Shown one piece after another: positions 35,319 to 43,807 of a stretch of 64,000 nt of DNA. The first letter of the stretch is position 1, and each line of letters begins with the position of its first letter. This DNA is from RGIG4576 sp964613095 (lineage in GTDB: Bacteria > Bacteroidota > Bacteroidia > Bacteroidales > Muribaculaceae), in contig CAZTFX010000004.1 of NCBI GenBank assembly GCA_964613095.1, forward strand, positions 1 to 64,000, written 5' to 3'. The translations under genes and the position numbers were made by a program. Under the pieces are notes generated by a model. That model worked only from the letters and a program-made list of their open reading frames with translations. It was not told where the DNA came from and made no database searches.

Positions 35319-36644
35319 TTATAGATTTCCTGAAGTACTTTTTAATTTGTAGTAGTTGAAAATTACATTGATACGTGCATTGACTAATTGCAGCTCTGCA
35401 TTTAGCAACTGAGTGGCTGCGTCGGTCATATCGGTTACAAGAGCTAAACCGTTGTTGTATCGGTTGTTTATTATCTTATAGTTCTGATTAGCCAGTTCAA
35501 CACTCTTTTTATGCGTGTTGAGGTCGGTAAACGAGGTTAAAAAATTAGTATAAGCCGCCTGTACATTGTTTTCCACGATTTCTTGTGTGTGGGTTAAATC
35601 TTCTTGTGCTTTGCGAGTGGCGAGCATAGTTTGTTTTATTTTCTTATTTGATTTGAATAGCGATGAAATGTTATAACTTACATTTATGCCTACAAACCAA
35701 TAATTAAAATTATTGTTAAGAGTAGGAACTTCTATTGTTATGGGACCGTCAAAATGATTTTCAGCGAAAAGAGATACTTTGGGGAGTCTGTCCGATTTTG
35801 CAAGACGTTCTTCTGTTTTTTTCAGGTCGATGTTAAGATGTGACATTTTTATGGCAGGAGAGTGTGTGTCGGCAATATTTTGCCAATCACCTTCAGCCAT
35901 TATCTTTGGTAATTCTGATAAAATGGAAGTGTCGGGTACTATAATAGTTTCTGCGGGAAGACCTGTTGCTGTAATAAGTTGGTGATTAATGATTTTTTTG
36001 TTATCTATAATGCGTGTGCGTTGCAATTTTTGACTTTCAAGTTGTAATTCATAGCGAGTAATATCATTTTGAAGTATAATACCTTCTTTTCTGCGTGCTT
36101 GCATTTGTTGAATTACATTTTCGGTAAGGGCAATGTTTGCATTATATACACTTAATTGATTTTCAAGCATAGCCAGTTGCAGATAGTAACTTATGGTCAT
36201 AAATCGTACGTTATTGCGAGTTTCATCGATTTGTTGATTTGCTAATTGGTGACTGAGTTTTGATAATTTTATTTGAGAAGTCAAAGCTCCGCCTGTGTAA
36301 ATAGCCTGTGATGCCTTTAATACAAGGTTGTTACCCCAATGAGGCATTTCTATATTGGTTCCATTAGAAAAATCTCTGTTAGTAAGATACCCATCACCCA
36401 GATAACTTAAACTTAGCGAGGCATTTATATCAGGAAGTAGACTTGCTTTGGTTTCTGATACAATGGCTTCGGCTGTTTTAGCCGCAATTTTACTACTTTG
36501 TAGGGCTGAATTATTTTGTTCAACCAAATTGAATATTTCATCAATAGACAAAATACGTTTATTTGTACCATCTTGGGCACAGATACCATTACTGCATAGC
36601 AAGAGTTGCACACTCCATGCTATGAGCTTTAAGAATTTACTCAT
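35319..36644 (-). CDS. TolC-family outer membrane efflux channel
   Basis: A 441-residue outer-membrane efflux protein (PF02321). A signal peptide (to about ICAQD, residue 24) precedes two repeated helical/barrel halves. Characteristic pieces are LLPDINASLSLSYLG in the first half and RLPKVSLFAENHFDG in the second, with long coiled-coil stretches between. It is the first gene of the efflux operon and has a long leader containing a small ORF. Confidence 0.92.
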   Translation of the reverse strand: MSKFLKLIAWSVQLLLCSNGICAQDGTNKRILSIDEIFNLVEQNNSALQSSKIAAKTAEAIVSETKASLLPDINASLSLSYLGDGYLTNRDFSNGTNIEMPHWGNNLVLKASQAIYTGGALTSQIKLSKLSHQLANQQIDETRNNVRFMTISYYLQLAMLENQLSVYNANIALTENVIQQMQARRKEGIILQNDITRYELQLESQKLQRTRIIDNKKIINHQLITATGLPAETIIVPDTSILSELPKIMAEGDWQNIADTHSPAIKMSHLNIDLKKTEERLAKSDRLPKVSLFAENHFDGPITIEVPTLNNNFNYWFVGINVSYNISSLFKSNKKIKQTMLATRKAQEDLTHTQEIVENNVQAAYTNFLTSFTDLNTHKKSVELANQNYKIINNRYNNGLALVTDMTDAATQLLNAELQLVNARINVIFNYYKLKSTSGNL

Positions 36645-36738
36645 AAATAAAGTTAAGTTAATAAATTTGTTATTGAAAACCGATTAATGAACTGATTTTA
36701 GCAGAGAAAACATGTCCATCACTTATAAAACATCATCC

Positions 36739-36773
36739 TGATTGGCTATGAAATAAATTCGACTCCCCAACCA
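36739..36773 (-). promoter_or_regulatory. Hairpin overlapping the leader ORF of the efflux operon
   Basis: On the minus strand TGGTTGG (36767-36773) can pair with CCAATCA (36739-36745), seven pairs with one G-U. The 21-base loop ends exactly with the leader ORF stop codon. A ribosome near the end of that ORF would open the stem, a geometry used by leader-peptide attenuators. Confidence 0.4.
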
Positions 36774-36832
36774 TAAGGACGGTGAATCTTATTGTATGTT
36801 CTTATAAATATAAAGTGATAATTGAATAACAT
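36746..36832 (-). CDS. 28-codon leader ORF upstream of the tolC gene
   Basis: An ATG-to-TAG reading frame of 28 codons lies wholly within the long leader of the efflux operon, 14 bases after the predicted transcription start and about 100 bases before the tolC gene. The peptide begins MLFNYHF and contains HRPYGWGVEF near its end. No regulator gene is adjacent to this efflux operon, so a translated leader peptide is a plausible control element. It may be a chance ORF, and I know of no family for it. Confidence 0.4.
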   Translation of the reverse strand: MLFNYHFIFIRTYNKIHRPYGWGVEFIS

Positions 36833-36851
36833 ATAAACCTAAAAACGATTG

Positions 36852-36882
36852 CAAAGTTAGTGATTTTGCCTAATTCTCCCAA
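36852..36882 (-). promoter_or_regulatory. Promoter of the efflux operon
   Basis: Minus-strand TTG (36880-36882) and TAACTTTG (36852-36859) are spaced 20 bp, fitting the Bacteroides consensus. It implies a leader of about 200 bases. The 266-base gap between this operon and the nitroreductase-like gene holds this promoter, the leader ORF and its hairpin; I see nothing else. Confidence 0.65.
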
Positions 36883-36910
36883 GAGATATAGCTGTTGCAA
36901 TTAACATATT

Positions 36911-37852
36911 TTACATGTTGGGAATACATTTTAGGAATGTGGAGATGGGGCGACGGTGTGATTTTGGTGTACGTTTGGCATAGCCAATACGTAAAATAAT
37001 TTGTGGCTGTTTGTCGAGATTCAGAGAAACTTTAAGTATTTCACGAGTGGTATTTACTTCACAAGGTTGATTCATATATGCACATGCTATGCCTAATGTT
37101 TCGGCTGTGAGAAGGAAGCGTTCCAAGCGTCGTCCTAAATCAATCCATTCACTTATTGTGTCACTTCCTGTGAATATTGCTAAATGTGAACTGCTTGATA
37201 GTTTACGAATATCGCTTTTGCTCTGTGAAGAACTGTTAAGACCTAAAGGAACCACCAACTTCCGTAAAACATAAGGTATATATGGTGCTCCCAGTGTTTC
37301 ATAACTTATTCCATCGCCATTTTTCGTTGCGTCCTTTTCGTTATATCTTAGCCATTGTTTAAGTTCTTGTTTGAATTGGGGATTACCCATTTGAATGTTG
37401 TTGGCAATATCAACAAGTTTGGAAACTTGCTTGAACTCTTCGGAACCATTGGAATAGATACATGCTCCATCTCTCTTTAACTTGAATAAATGCTCTAGTG
37501 GAATCGTTTTCCCATTGTAAACAGAACGATTTGTTTGCCTTGTATCAATGGCTCTAGCCAAATCTAAATTTTGTATTGATGCCAATTCGGTAAAAGAGAT
37601 GAAAATATTACCGTTTTCTTCAGTTACATTTGGTTTGTATCCTAAACTTTGGGCATAAATGACAATGTTTTCCAAAGCACAACCTAGAGAAATGAATAGT
37701 TCTCGATTTAGAGGGTCAATAACAGGTAGTGCACAAGAAAAATCCGGCGATAGACATATTTCTTCGTTTTCAGTCAATGAAAATCGCCATGCCTGAGTAT
37801 TATGTCCGGATGGGGCAAGAATCGCCTTACTTACCAATGATTCAAGATTCAT
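36911..37852 (-). CDS. Nitroreductase-like (Acg-type) flavoprotein
   Basis: A 313-residue protein whose N-terminus (AILAPSGHNTQAWRF) matches the FMN-binding start of nitroreductase-superfamily proteins. A second FMN-site-like stretch lies in LTAETLGIACAYMNQPCEV. Size and layout suggest the duplicated Acg-like subgroup rather than a simple NfsB-type enzyme. The substrate is unknown. It overlaps the DUF4834 gene by four bases (ATGA) and is probably co-transcribed with psd and pssA. Confidence 0.75.
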   Translation of the reverse strand: MNLESLVSKAILAPSGHNTQAWRFSLTENEEICLSPDFSCALPVIDPLNRELFISLGCALENIVIYAQSLGYKPNVTEENGNIFISFTELASIQNLDLARAIDTRQTNRSVYNGKTIPLEHLFKLKRDGACIYSNGSEEFKQVSKLVDIANNIQMGNPQFKQELKQWLRYNEKDATKNGDGISYETLGAPYIPYVLRKLVVPLGLNSSSQSKSDIRKLSSSSHLAIFTGSDTISEWIDLGRRLERFLLTAETLGIACAYMNQPCEVNTTREILKVSLNLDKQPQIILRIGYAKRTPKSHRRPISTFLKCIPNM

Positions 37853-38172
37853 TTGATTTCTTCGTAATGTGCGTCAGTGATATGAGGTTCATTGGAATTG
37901 TTGTAATTTTCCTCTGTTGGTTTTACATTACGTTCTGTTTTTATTTCTTCAAATTCCACATCTTCTCCTGCACCTTTATAATATGCACGAGCTCTTTCCT
38001 TTCGATTGTTCTTTTTTACCTCATGAACATCTTGTTCTTGTGCCTTTTTGTATTGTTTTGATTGTTGGTCATAGGCTTTTTTGAATGTATGAGCAGTTTT
38101 CCCTACTGCAAAAAAGAATTTGAATAGTGGGAAAAATATAAATATAATAAGTAATAAAACAATTAATTCCAT
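37849..38172 (-). CDS. DUF4834 family small membrane protein
   Basis: A 107-residue protein with one N-terminal membrane helix (residues 3-23, rich in Leu, Ile and Phe) and a long charged cytoplasmic tail with KKNNRKERARAYYKGAGEDV and an acidic end. The layout fits DUF4834, a Bacteroidota family of unknown function. It lies 39 bp after pssA and overlaps the nitroreductase-like gene. No function can be assigned. Confidence 0.7.
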   Translation of the reverse strand: MELIVLLLIIFIFFPLFKFFFAVGKTAHTFKKAYDQQSKQYKKAQEQDVHEVKKNNRKERARAYYKGAGEDVEFEEIKTERNVKPTEENYNNSNEPHITDAHYEEIK

Positions 38173-38211
38173 AATATTTGATATTGGGGCAAGATATAAT
38201 TATCAGTTGAA

Positions 38212-38907
38212 TTATTTCACAAATAGAGAAATAAAGAAATATGCAGCTATACTATAATATAGTCCTGTTATTCCGAATATTGCAATAAAGGAGATAATGG
38301 CAGTAATAAGCAATATGCGATACCAATTGCTTTTGAAGTTAAAGCTCTTTATCTTAAAACTGAACATCGGAATATTGCATACCATAAGATAACTAAATAC
38401 CGCAATCCAGATAAAAGTTGCTAGACCGGAGTTCGCTGTTTCGTGACATGAGTTAATAAACCCAATCCAGAATATTGCGTTTGCCGGAATAGGCATACCC
38501 TTAAATGTTGTGGTTTGTGTTGTGTCAACGTTGAATTTTGCAAGTCGTAATGCTCCAAAAATAGCAACAAGAAATGCGGAGTAGTTGTAAATTATCCCCG
38601 GATTGTAATACTCGAGTGTTGCATAGATGAGCATGGAGGGAGCAAGACCGAAACTCACACAATCACTTAATGAGTCGAGTTCTTTACCGATAGGAGAAAC
38701 CGTATTCAACATACGAGCCACAAGACCATCGCAGAAATCAAATACTGCTGCTAGTGCTATGAAGATAAACGCGACTTGATATCCCATCAATTCTCCATAT
38801 TGAACCATACTGTTTAATGCATATATGCAGGCAATACAACCCGATAACAGGTTTAAACAAGTTATTGTGTTTGGAATATTATTCTTAATTGATTGTAGCG
38901 CTTTCAT
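38212..38907 (-). CDS. pssA: CDP-diacylglycerol-serine O-phosphatidyltransferase
   Basis: A 231-residue inner-membrane enzyme that makes phosphatidylserine from CDP-diacylglycerol and serine. It carries the CDP-alcohol phosphatidyltransferase signature DGLVAR followed by G-x3-D-x3-D (IGKELDSLSDCVSFG), and several hydrophobic helices. It starts 13 bp after psd, so the two consecutive enzymes of phosphatidylethanolamine synthesis are encoded together. Confidence 0.94.
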   Translation of the reverse strand: MKALQSIKNNIPNTITCLNLLSGCIACIYALNSMVQYGELMGYQVAFIFIALAAVFDFCDGLVARMLNTVSPIGKELDSLSDCVSFGLAPSMLIYATLEYYNPGIIYNYSAFLVAIFGALRLAKFNVDTTQTTTFKGMPIPANAIFWIGFINSCHETANSGLATFIWIAVFSYLMVCNIPMFSFKIKSFNFKSNWYRILLITAIISFIAIFGITGLYYSIAAYFFISLFVK

Positions 38908-38920
38908 TTTTGTGATTGTG

Positions 38921-39586
38921 TTATTTCAAACGTGCAATTTCAGTGATACATCCTTGTGCTTTGTCACCTATTTTTACAAGTATTTCGCTATCGAGAGGCA
39001 GATAAATATCCACTCTTGAGCCAAATTTAATAAAACCGATATGTTCATCTACATATACACGTTCACCTTTTTCGGCATAAGTAACAATGCGTCGTGCAAT
39101 GGCTCCGGCAACTTGACGCATAAGGATTTCATGACCGTTATCGGTTTCTATGACTATTGTTGACCGTTCATTCTCGGTACTTGATTTTGGTAAATAAGCA
39201 TTGAGAAAACGTCCGCCATGGTGTGTCACATATTTAACAACACCTTCGATGGGTACCCAGTTCGCATGTACGTTGAAAACACTCATAAAAACCGAAACCT
39301 GTATTACATTACGTCTCAAGTATTCAGGCTCATAAACTTCTTCAACGGCTACAACTGTTCCATCAACCGAGGATATTACTGTGTTTTTGCGATCTCCTGT
39401 ATAATGGCGACGAGGTGAACGGAAGAAATTTACTACAAACAGGAATAATATCCCCGAAATGGTTGCAAAAATAATGGGAATTATTTTGTAACCGATGAAA
39501 AGAAATGCAAGACCGTTGAACACCAATAAGATGAACAATAGTATAAGAATTATGTTATTTCCTTCACGGTGAATTTTTACTCTCAT
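38921..39586 (-). CDS. psd: Phosphatidylserine decarboxylase proenzyme
   Basis: A 221-residue pyruvoyl-dependent enzyme that converts phosphatidylserine to phosphatidylethanolamine. The self-processing site is Gly189-Ser190 (IKFGSRVDIY), leaving a short alpha chain carrying the pyruvoyl group. MSVFNVHANWVPIEG is the conserved catalytic His region. An N-terminal membrane hairpin spans about residues 12-50. The start at 39586 is chosen because a strong promoter lies between it and the upstream in-frame start at 39661. Confidence 0.94.
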   Translation of the reverse strand: MRVKIHREGNNIILILLFILLVFNGLAFLFIGYKIIPIIFATISGILFLFVVNFFRSPRRHYTGDRKNTVISSVDGTVVAVEEVYEPEYLRRNVIQVSVFMSVFNVHANWVPIEGVVKYVTHHGGRFLNAYLPKSSTENERSTIVIETDNGHEILMRQVAGAIARRIVTYAEKGERVYVDEHIGFIKFGSRVDIYLPLDSEILVKIGDKAQGCITEIARLK

Positions 39587-39611
39587 CTGTAAGTATAGTT
39601 TAATCCAACTA

Positions 39612-39642
39612 CAAAGATAGCGTTTTTTCGTTAACGAACAAA
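39612..39642 (-). promoter_or_regulatory. Promoter of the psd-pssA operon
   Basis: Minus-strand TTTG (39639-39642) and TATCTTTG (39612-39619) are spaced 19 bp, an excellent match. The predicted leader is about 20 bases. The -33 element is formed by the end of the T-run of the upstream yebC terminator. Confidence 0.8.
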
Positions 39643-39666
39643 AAAAGGTGCTTTTAAGCACCTTTT
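39640..39666 (-). terminator. Intrinsic terminator of pheT-yebC
   Basis: On the minus strand AAAAGGTGCTT pairs perfectly with AAGCACCTTTT around a 2-base core and runs into seven or more T. It lies 18 bases after the yebC stop. Confidence 0.88.
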
Positions 39667-39684
39667 ATGATAAAACTCAAATTA

Positions 39685-40407
39685 TTACTCTTCTTCTTCC
39701 TTCATGTTATGGAATACATTCTGAACATCATCGTCGTCTTCAAACTTTTCAAGAAGCTTTTCCAAAACTTCACGTTGTTCGGGTGTGACTTCTTTCAAAT
39801 CGTTAGGAATACGAACAAATTCAGAACTTTCAATTTCATAACCGTTATCTTCAAGATACTTCTGTATGTTAGAGTTTTCTTCAAAGGCTCCTGAAAGTAC
39901 GATTGAGTTTTCGTCCTGTTCAACTTCGTCTACGCCATAGTCGATTAGTTCAAGTTCAAGATCTTCAACCGAAACGCCTTCTTTAGCCTTAATATGGAAC
40001 ACACACTTGTGCTCAAACAAGAAAGAAAGGCTTCCGCTAGTTCCCAAGCTACCATTGAACTTGTTGAAATAGCTGCGTACGTTGGCTACTGTACGAGTAT
40101 TGTTATCGGTAGCGGCTTCAACAAGAATTGCGATACCGAAAGGTCCGTATCCTTCATATACGATTTCTTTGTAATCGCTTGCATCTTTATCGGTTGCTTT
40201 TTTTATAGCACGTTCAATAGTGTCTTTTGGCATATTGGCAGCCTTGGCATTGGCAAGAAGTGCACGTAGGCGTGCGTTACCGGCAGGATCAGGACCACCG
40301 GACTTAACGCAGATAGTGATTTCCTTACCAATACGGGTAAAAGTACGCGACATGTTACCCCAACGTTTTAATTTTCTTGCTTTGCGAAATTCAAATGCTC
40401 TTCCCAT
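39685..40407 (-). CDS. yebC: YebC/PmpR family protein (TACO1-like)
   Basis: A 240-residue cytosolic protein of the YebC/TACO1 family, which contains transcription regulators and factors that help ribosomes through difficult sequences. The N-terminus MGRAFEFRKARKLKRWG, then AGNARLRALLANAKAANMPK and YEGYGPFGIAILVEAATDN, are diagnostic. The C-terminus is very acidic. It follows pheT by 44 bp and ends at a strong terminator, so pheT and yebC form one unit. Confidence 0.93.
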   Translation of the reverse strand: MGRAFEFRKARKLKRWGNMSRTFTRIGKEITICVKSGGPDPAGNARLRALLANAKAANMPKDTIERAIKKATDKDASDYKEIVYEGYGPFGIAILVEAATDNNTRTVANVRSYFNKFNGSLGTSGSLSFLFEHKCVFHIKAKEGVSVEDLELELIDYGVDEVEQDENSIVLSGAFEENSNIQKYLEDNGYEIESSEFVRIPNDLKEVTPEQREVLEKLLEKFEDDDDVQNVFHNMKEEEE

Positions 40408-40451
40408 GAGATATTTTAATTTTTATTTATAATTTCTGTTTAGGTGTGTCA

Positions 40452-42914
40452 TTAACGAAGTTTTGCTCCTACTTCACGTTCAAGATTAGCAATAATTTTG
40501 TTCATTACATTGTCTATTTGCTTGTCTTGAAGTGTTTTTTCTGTGTCTTGAAGCGTGATACTTATTGCATAGGATTTCTTGCCTGCTTCAAGATTTTTAC
40601 CTTCATAAACATCAAATAGGCTTACTCCTTGAAGTAGTTTCTTTTCACTTGCCTTTACTACTTTCTCGATTTGAGAGAAAGAAACGGCTTGATCTACAAG
40701 CAGAGCAAGGTCTCGTTTAACTGGCTGTGTCTTTGGTAAATCTGTGAATGTAACTTTCTTTTTCGCTGTCATTTTCACTATTACATCCCAATTGAATTCT
40801 CCATAGAATACAGGTTGTTCGATATCCATTTTCTTAAGTAATGCATATTTGACAACTCCTAATGAACCAACTGATTTTCCTCCGCGATTGGTGATATCGA
40901 GTTTTGCCGAAAATACATCATCACTTGATTGAGCAATTACGATTTCTCCGGCTCCTATACCAAGGCGTGCAAAAATATTTTCAACGACGGCTTTCAAGTC
41001 GAATACTGTAACTTTGGCCTCTTTCTTTGCCCAATTTCCGTCTACATCGTTTCCTGTCATCCAAAGTCCGAGAGCTGTATGTTCCGAGAATGGAGCAAGA
41101 ACCTTTTCGCTTTGATCGGCTTCCGGATTGAAGCGGTAAACATTTCCAAACTCATACATTTTCAAGTTTGCCATGCGGCGGTTGATGTTATGTGCGATAC
41201 TTTCAAGCCCGCCGAAGAGCAATGTTTGACGCATGACATTAAGGTCATTACTTAAAGCGTTCATCAACTTGACACAATTATTCTTGGGATAAGCGGTCAA
41301 GTCTTCATAATATCCTTCGGCAGTCAATGAGTTGCACATTATTTCGTTGAAACCGCATGCAGTCAATTGTTCTGCAATAAGTTTTTGAAGGTCGTTTTTG
41401 ATGTCTACAATTGATTTGTAAGATAAGTTGCTGCGTACGCTTTCGTCAAATTCTACATTGTTGTAGCCATATACGCGAAGGATGTCTTCCACCACATCAC
41501 AAGGTCGTTGCACGTCAACACGATATGTAGGAACAAGAAGCTCAAGTTCTGTATCGCTTTCTTTTACAATCTCTATTTCAAGGCTCTTTAAGATACTCTT
41601 TACTGTATCGGTAGGAAGCTCTTTTCCTATAAGAGAGTTTACGTAGTCATAGCTTAATGTTACAGGAAATGCCGGGAAGTCAACAGCTTTTTTATCGACT
41701 ATTTCACCACAGATTTCACCTCCGGCAAGTTCCTTAACAAGCAATGCAGCAAGTTTAAGGTTGTATATCACGTCGTTAGGATCAATTCCTCTTTCGAAGT
41801 GGAATGAAGCGTCGGTGTTTAACCCGAAACGACGCGCCGTTTTGCGGATCCATGTAGGATGGAAATAAGCGGCTTCAAGGAAAATATCGGTTGTTTGTTC
41901 TGTTACACCGGAATCAAGACCGCCAAATACACCACCTATACACATAGGTACTTCGGTATTGCATATCATCAAATCACGGTCGGTGAGAGTGCGTTCCACT
42001 TCATCCAGTGTGACAAATTTTGTACCTGCTTCTACAGTCTTTACTATCACTTTTTCTCCGGTAACTTTGGCAAGATCAAAGCAGTGAAGAGGTTGCCCCA
42101 TGCCAAGAAGTATGAAGTTGGTAATATCGACGATATTGTTGATAGGTCGTTGACCTATGGCAGTTAAGTAATTGCGTAACCATTCAGGACTTTCTTGAAC
42201 TTTCACGTTACGGATGGTTATTCCGCAATAACGAGGACATGCTTCGGTATTTTCTACAATCACATCTACAGCTCCATCGGTCCGGTCGCATTTGAATGCG
42301 TCAACATTAGGGCGATGAAGTTGAGCCGGTGTGCTATGAATATTAAGCCAAGCCGAAAGATCGCGTGCTATACCGTAATGAGAACCTCCGTCGATTCGGT
42401 TAGGGGTTAAATCCACTTCAAGCACATAATCGTCTTTAACGTTATAATAGTCTTTGGCAAGGGTTCCTGCGGGTATTTCGTCAGGAAGCACGATTATGCC
42501 ATCGTGTGATTTTCCTACACCGATTTCATCTTCGGCACAAATCATACCGAATGATTCAACTCCGCGAATTTTGGATTTCTTGATGGCAAATTCTTTATCG
42601 CCATCGTATAGCTTTGTTCCAACGGTAGCTACGATAACATGTTGTCCTGCCGCTACATTGGGTGCACCGCATACGATTTGGGTGGGGGTACCGTCTCCCA
42701 GATTTACTGTGGTGATGTGAAGGTGATCACTATCAGGGTGATTTTCACAAGTAAGCACTTCGCCCACAACAAGACCTTCCAAACCGCCTTTGATTGTTTC
42801 AACTTTCTCAATGGTTCCACATTCAAGTCCCAATGAAGTTAATGCGGCTCCCAATTCTTCAGGAGTAAGGTTGAAATCGATATATTCTTTCAGCCAATTA
42901 TAAGATATATTCAT
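40452..42914 (-). CDS. pheT: Phenylalanine-tRNA ligase beta subunit
   Basis: An 820-residue subunit of the heterotetrameric PheRS. Domain order: N-terminal tRNA-binding (EMAP-like) fold (VVGEVLTCENHPDSDHLHIT, about 40-150), B3/B4 editing domain (CPRYCGITIRNV, LGMGQPLHCFDLAKV), B5 domain, catalytic-like core, and a C-terminal FDX-ACB anticodon-binding domain (LPKTQPVKRDLALLVD). The start is set at ATG 42914 (MNISYNWLKEYIDF), the usual family start; a TTG-initiated extension to 42959 is unlikely. PheS is not in the window. Confidence 0.96.
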   Translation of the reverse strand: MNISYNWLKEYIDFNLTPEELGAALTSLGLECGTIEKVETIKGGLEGLVVGEVLTCENHPDSDHLHITTVNLGDGTPTQIVCGAPNVAAGQHVIVATVGTKLYDGDKEFAIKKSKIRGVESFGMICAEDEIGVGKSHDGIIVLPDEIPAGTLAKDYYNVKDDYVLEVDLTPNRIDGGSHYGIARDLSAWLNIHSTPAQLHRPNVDAFKCDRTDGAVDVIVENTEACPRYCGITIRNVKVQESPEWLRNYLTAIGQRPINNIVDITNFILLGMGQPLHCFDLAKVTGEKVIVKTVEAGTKFVTLDEVERTLTDRDLMICNTEVPMCIGGVFGGLDSGVTEQTTDIFLEAAYFHPTWIRKTARRFGLNTDASFHFERGIDPNDVIYNLKLAALLVKELAGGEICGEIVDKKAVDFPAFPVTLSYDYVNSLIGKELPTDTVKSILKSLEIEIVKESDTELELLVPTYRVDVQRPCDVVEDILRVYGYNNVEFDESVRSNLSYKSIVDIKNDLQKLIAEQLTACGFNEIMCNSLTAEGYYEDLTAYPKNNCVKLMNALSNDLNVMRQTLLFGGLESIAHNINRRMANLKMYEFGNVYRFNPEADQSEKVLAPFSEHTALGLWMTGNDVDGNWAKKEAKVTVFDLKAVVENIFARLGIGAGEIVIAQSSDDVFSAKLDITNRGGKSVGSLGVVKYALLKKMDIEQPVFYGEFNWDVIVKMTAKKKVTFTDLPKTQPVKRDLALLVDQAVSFSQIEKVVKASEKKLLQGVSLFDVYEGKNLEAGKKSYAISITLQDTEKTLQDKQIDNVMNKIIANLEREVGAKLR

Positions 42915-42975
42915 AGTTTTGAGTGTATTTTCTGTTGTTTTCGGCTCATTTTGAGCCAATTTGCCAAAAATCGCA

Positions 42976-42983
42976 CAAATTTA
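42976..42983 (-). promoter_or_regulatory. -7 promoter element for pheT
   Basis: Minus-strand TAAATTTG fits TAnnTTTG about 62 bases before the pheT ATG. No clear -33 TTTG is present at the right spacing. Confidence 0.45.
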
Positions 42984-43009
42984 CAAAGAAAATTTTACAT
43001 TCACATCGC

Positions 43010-43036
43010 TTGCTCAAGTGATTTTTAATATATTTG
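43010..43036 (+). promoter_or_regulatory. Promoter of the TPR-like gene
   Basis: TTG (43010-43012) and TATATTTG (43029-43036) resemble the Bacteroides promoter, though the 16-bp spacing is short. It is divergent from the pheT promoter. The predicted transcription start falls only a few bases before the ATG at 43046. Confidence 0.5.
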
Positions 43037-43045
43037 TGGGAGAAT

Positions 43046-43807
43046 ATGAAAAGGATGAAGTTTATAGCTGTGTTGATGGCATTGGTGTTGGCTTATGGTA
43101 AAGTCTATGCTGAGATGAATTATGATAAGTTAAATGCCAAGGCTGAACGTTTTGTGCAGTTTCAGGAATGGAATAGTGCAAATGCCATGTATTTGCTTAT
43201 GCTCGACCGGTGTCAGGCTGAAGCAAAACCTTATTCGCGTGCCATTGTTACAAGCGGATTGCTCGGCGATGATAATGCACAATTGGAATTGCTTGAACGT
43301 ACGCAGAAAAACGGTGTACCTCTCGATTCGGTTTTCTCCAATGTACGTGATTTTTCATTTGAGATAGGGGAATCGCAAGAGTATGAGCAATTTTTGAGAT
43401 TGGTTAAGAACCGTCATTCTTGGCTTGCACGTCCCATTAATGTCCGGTTGTTGAATTACTACGATTTTCGTAATGACGCGGTCAATATGGTTGCCGTAGG
43501 AAAAGAATTGCTTGTGGCTACTCCAGACGATATCGGGTATCTTGACGCTGTGGCACGTGGGTATATGCTGATGGGCGATTTTGAGAATGGAGCAATAACT
43601 TATGACCGAATATTATCTGTCGATGATAGGAACTATGACGCACTTATTGCAATGGGAAATTATTTCTATGCAATGTGGAAATCATCGGAGGGTACACGGT
43701 CACAAATGAGTGCCGATAAGGAAAAGGCTCTGGAGTATTTGCAACGTGCAAATGAATTACGGTCAACCCCATACGTCACCGCCGTTATTGAAGAATTAAG
43801 TAAATGA
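43046..43807 (+). CDS. Exported TPR-like protein of unknown function
   Basis: About 253 residues with a hydrophobic signal peptide (MKFIAVLMALVLAYGKVYAE) and helical repeats of tetratricopeptide type (AERFVQFQEWNSANAMYLLM; LDAVARGYMLMGDFENGAITYDRILSVD; DALIAMGNYFYAMW). TPR proteins are protein-binding scaffolds; the partner is unknown. I set the start at ATG 43046; ATG 43055 is equally possible and would give a longer leader. The 3' end overlaps the convergent purN by 12 bases. Confidence 0.75.
   Translation: MKRMKFIAVLMALVLAYGKVYAEMNYDKLNAKAERFVQFQEWNSANAMYLLMLDRCQAEAKPYSRAIVTSGLLGDDNAQLELLERTQKNGVPLDSVFSNVRDFSFEIGESQEYEQFLRLVKNRHSWLARPINVRLLNYYDFRNDAVNMVAVGKELLVATPDDIGYLDAVARGYMLMGDFENGAITYDRILSVDDRNYDALIAMGNYFYAMWKSSEGTRSQMSADKEKALEYLQRANELRSTPYVTAVIEELSK

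Noticed and set aside
39587..39661. Upstream start for psd
   Set aside because: A near-perfect promoter lies between this start and 39586, so the extension would not be transcribed from it.
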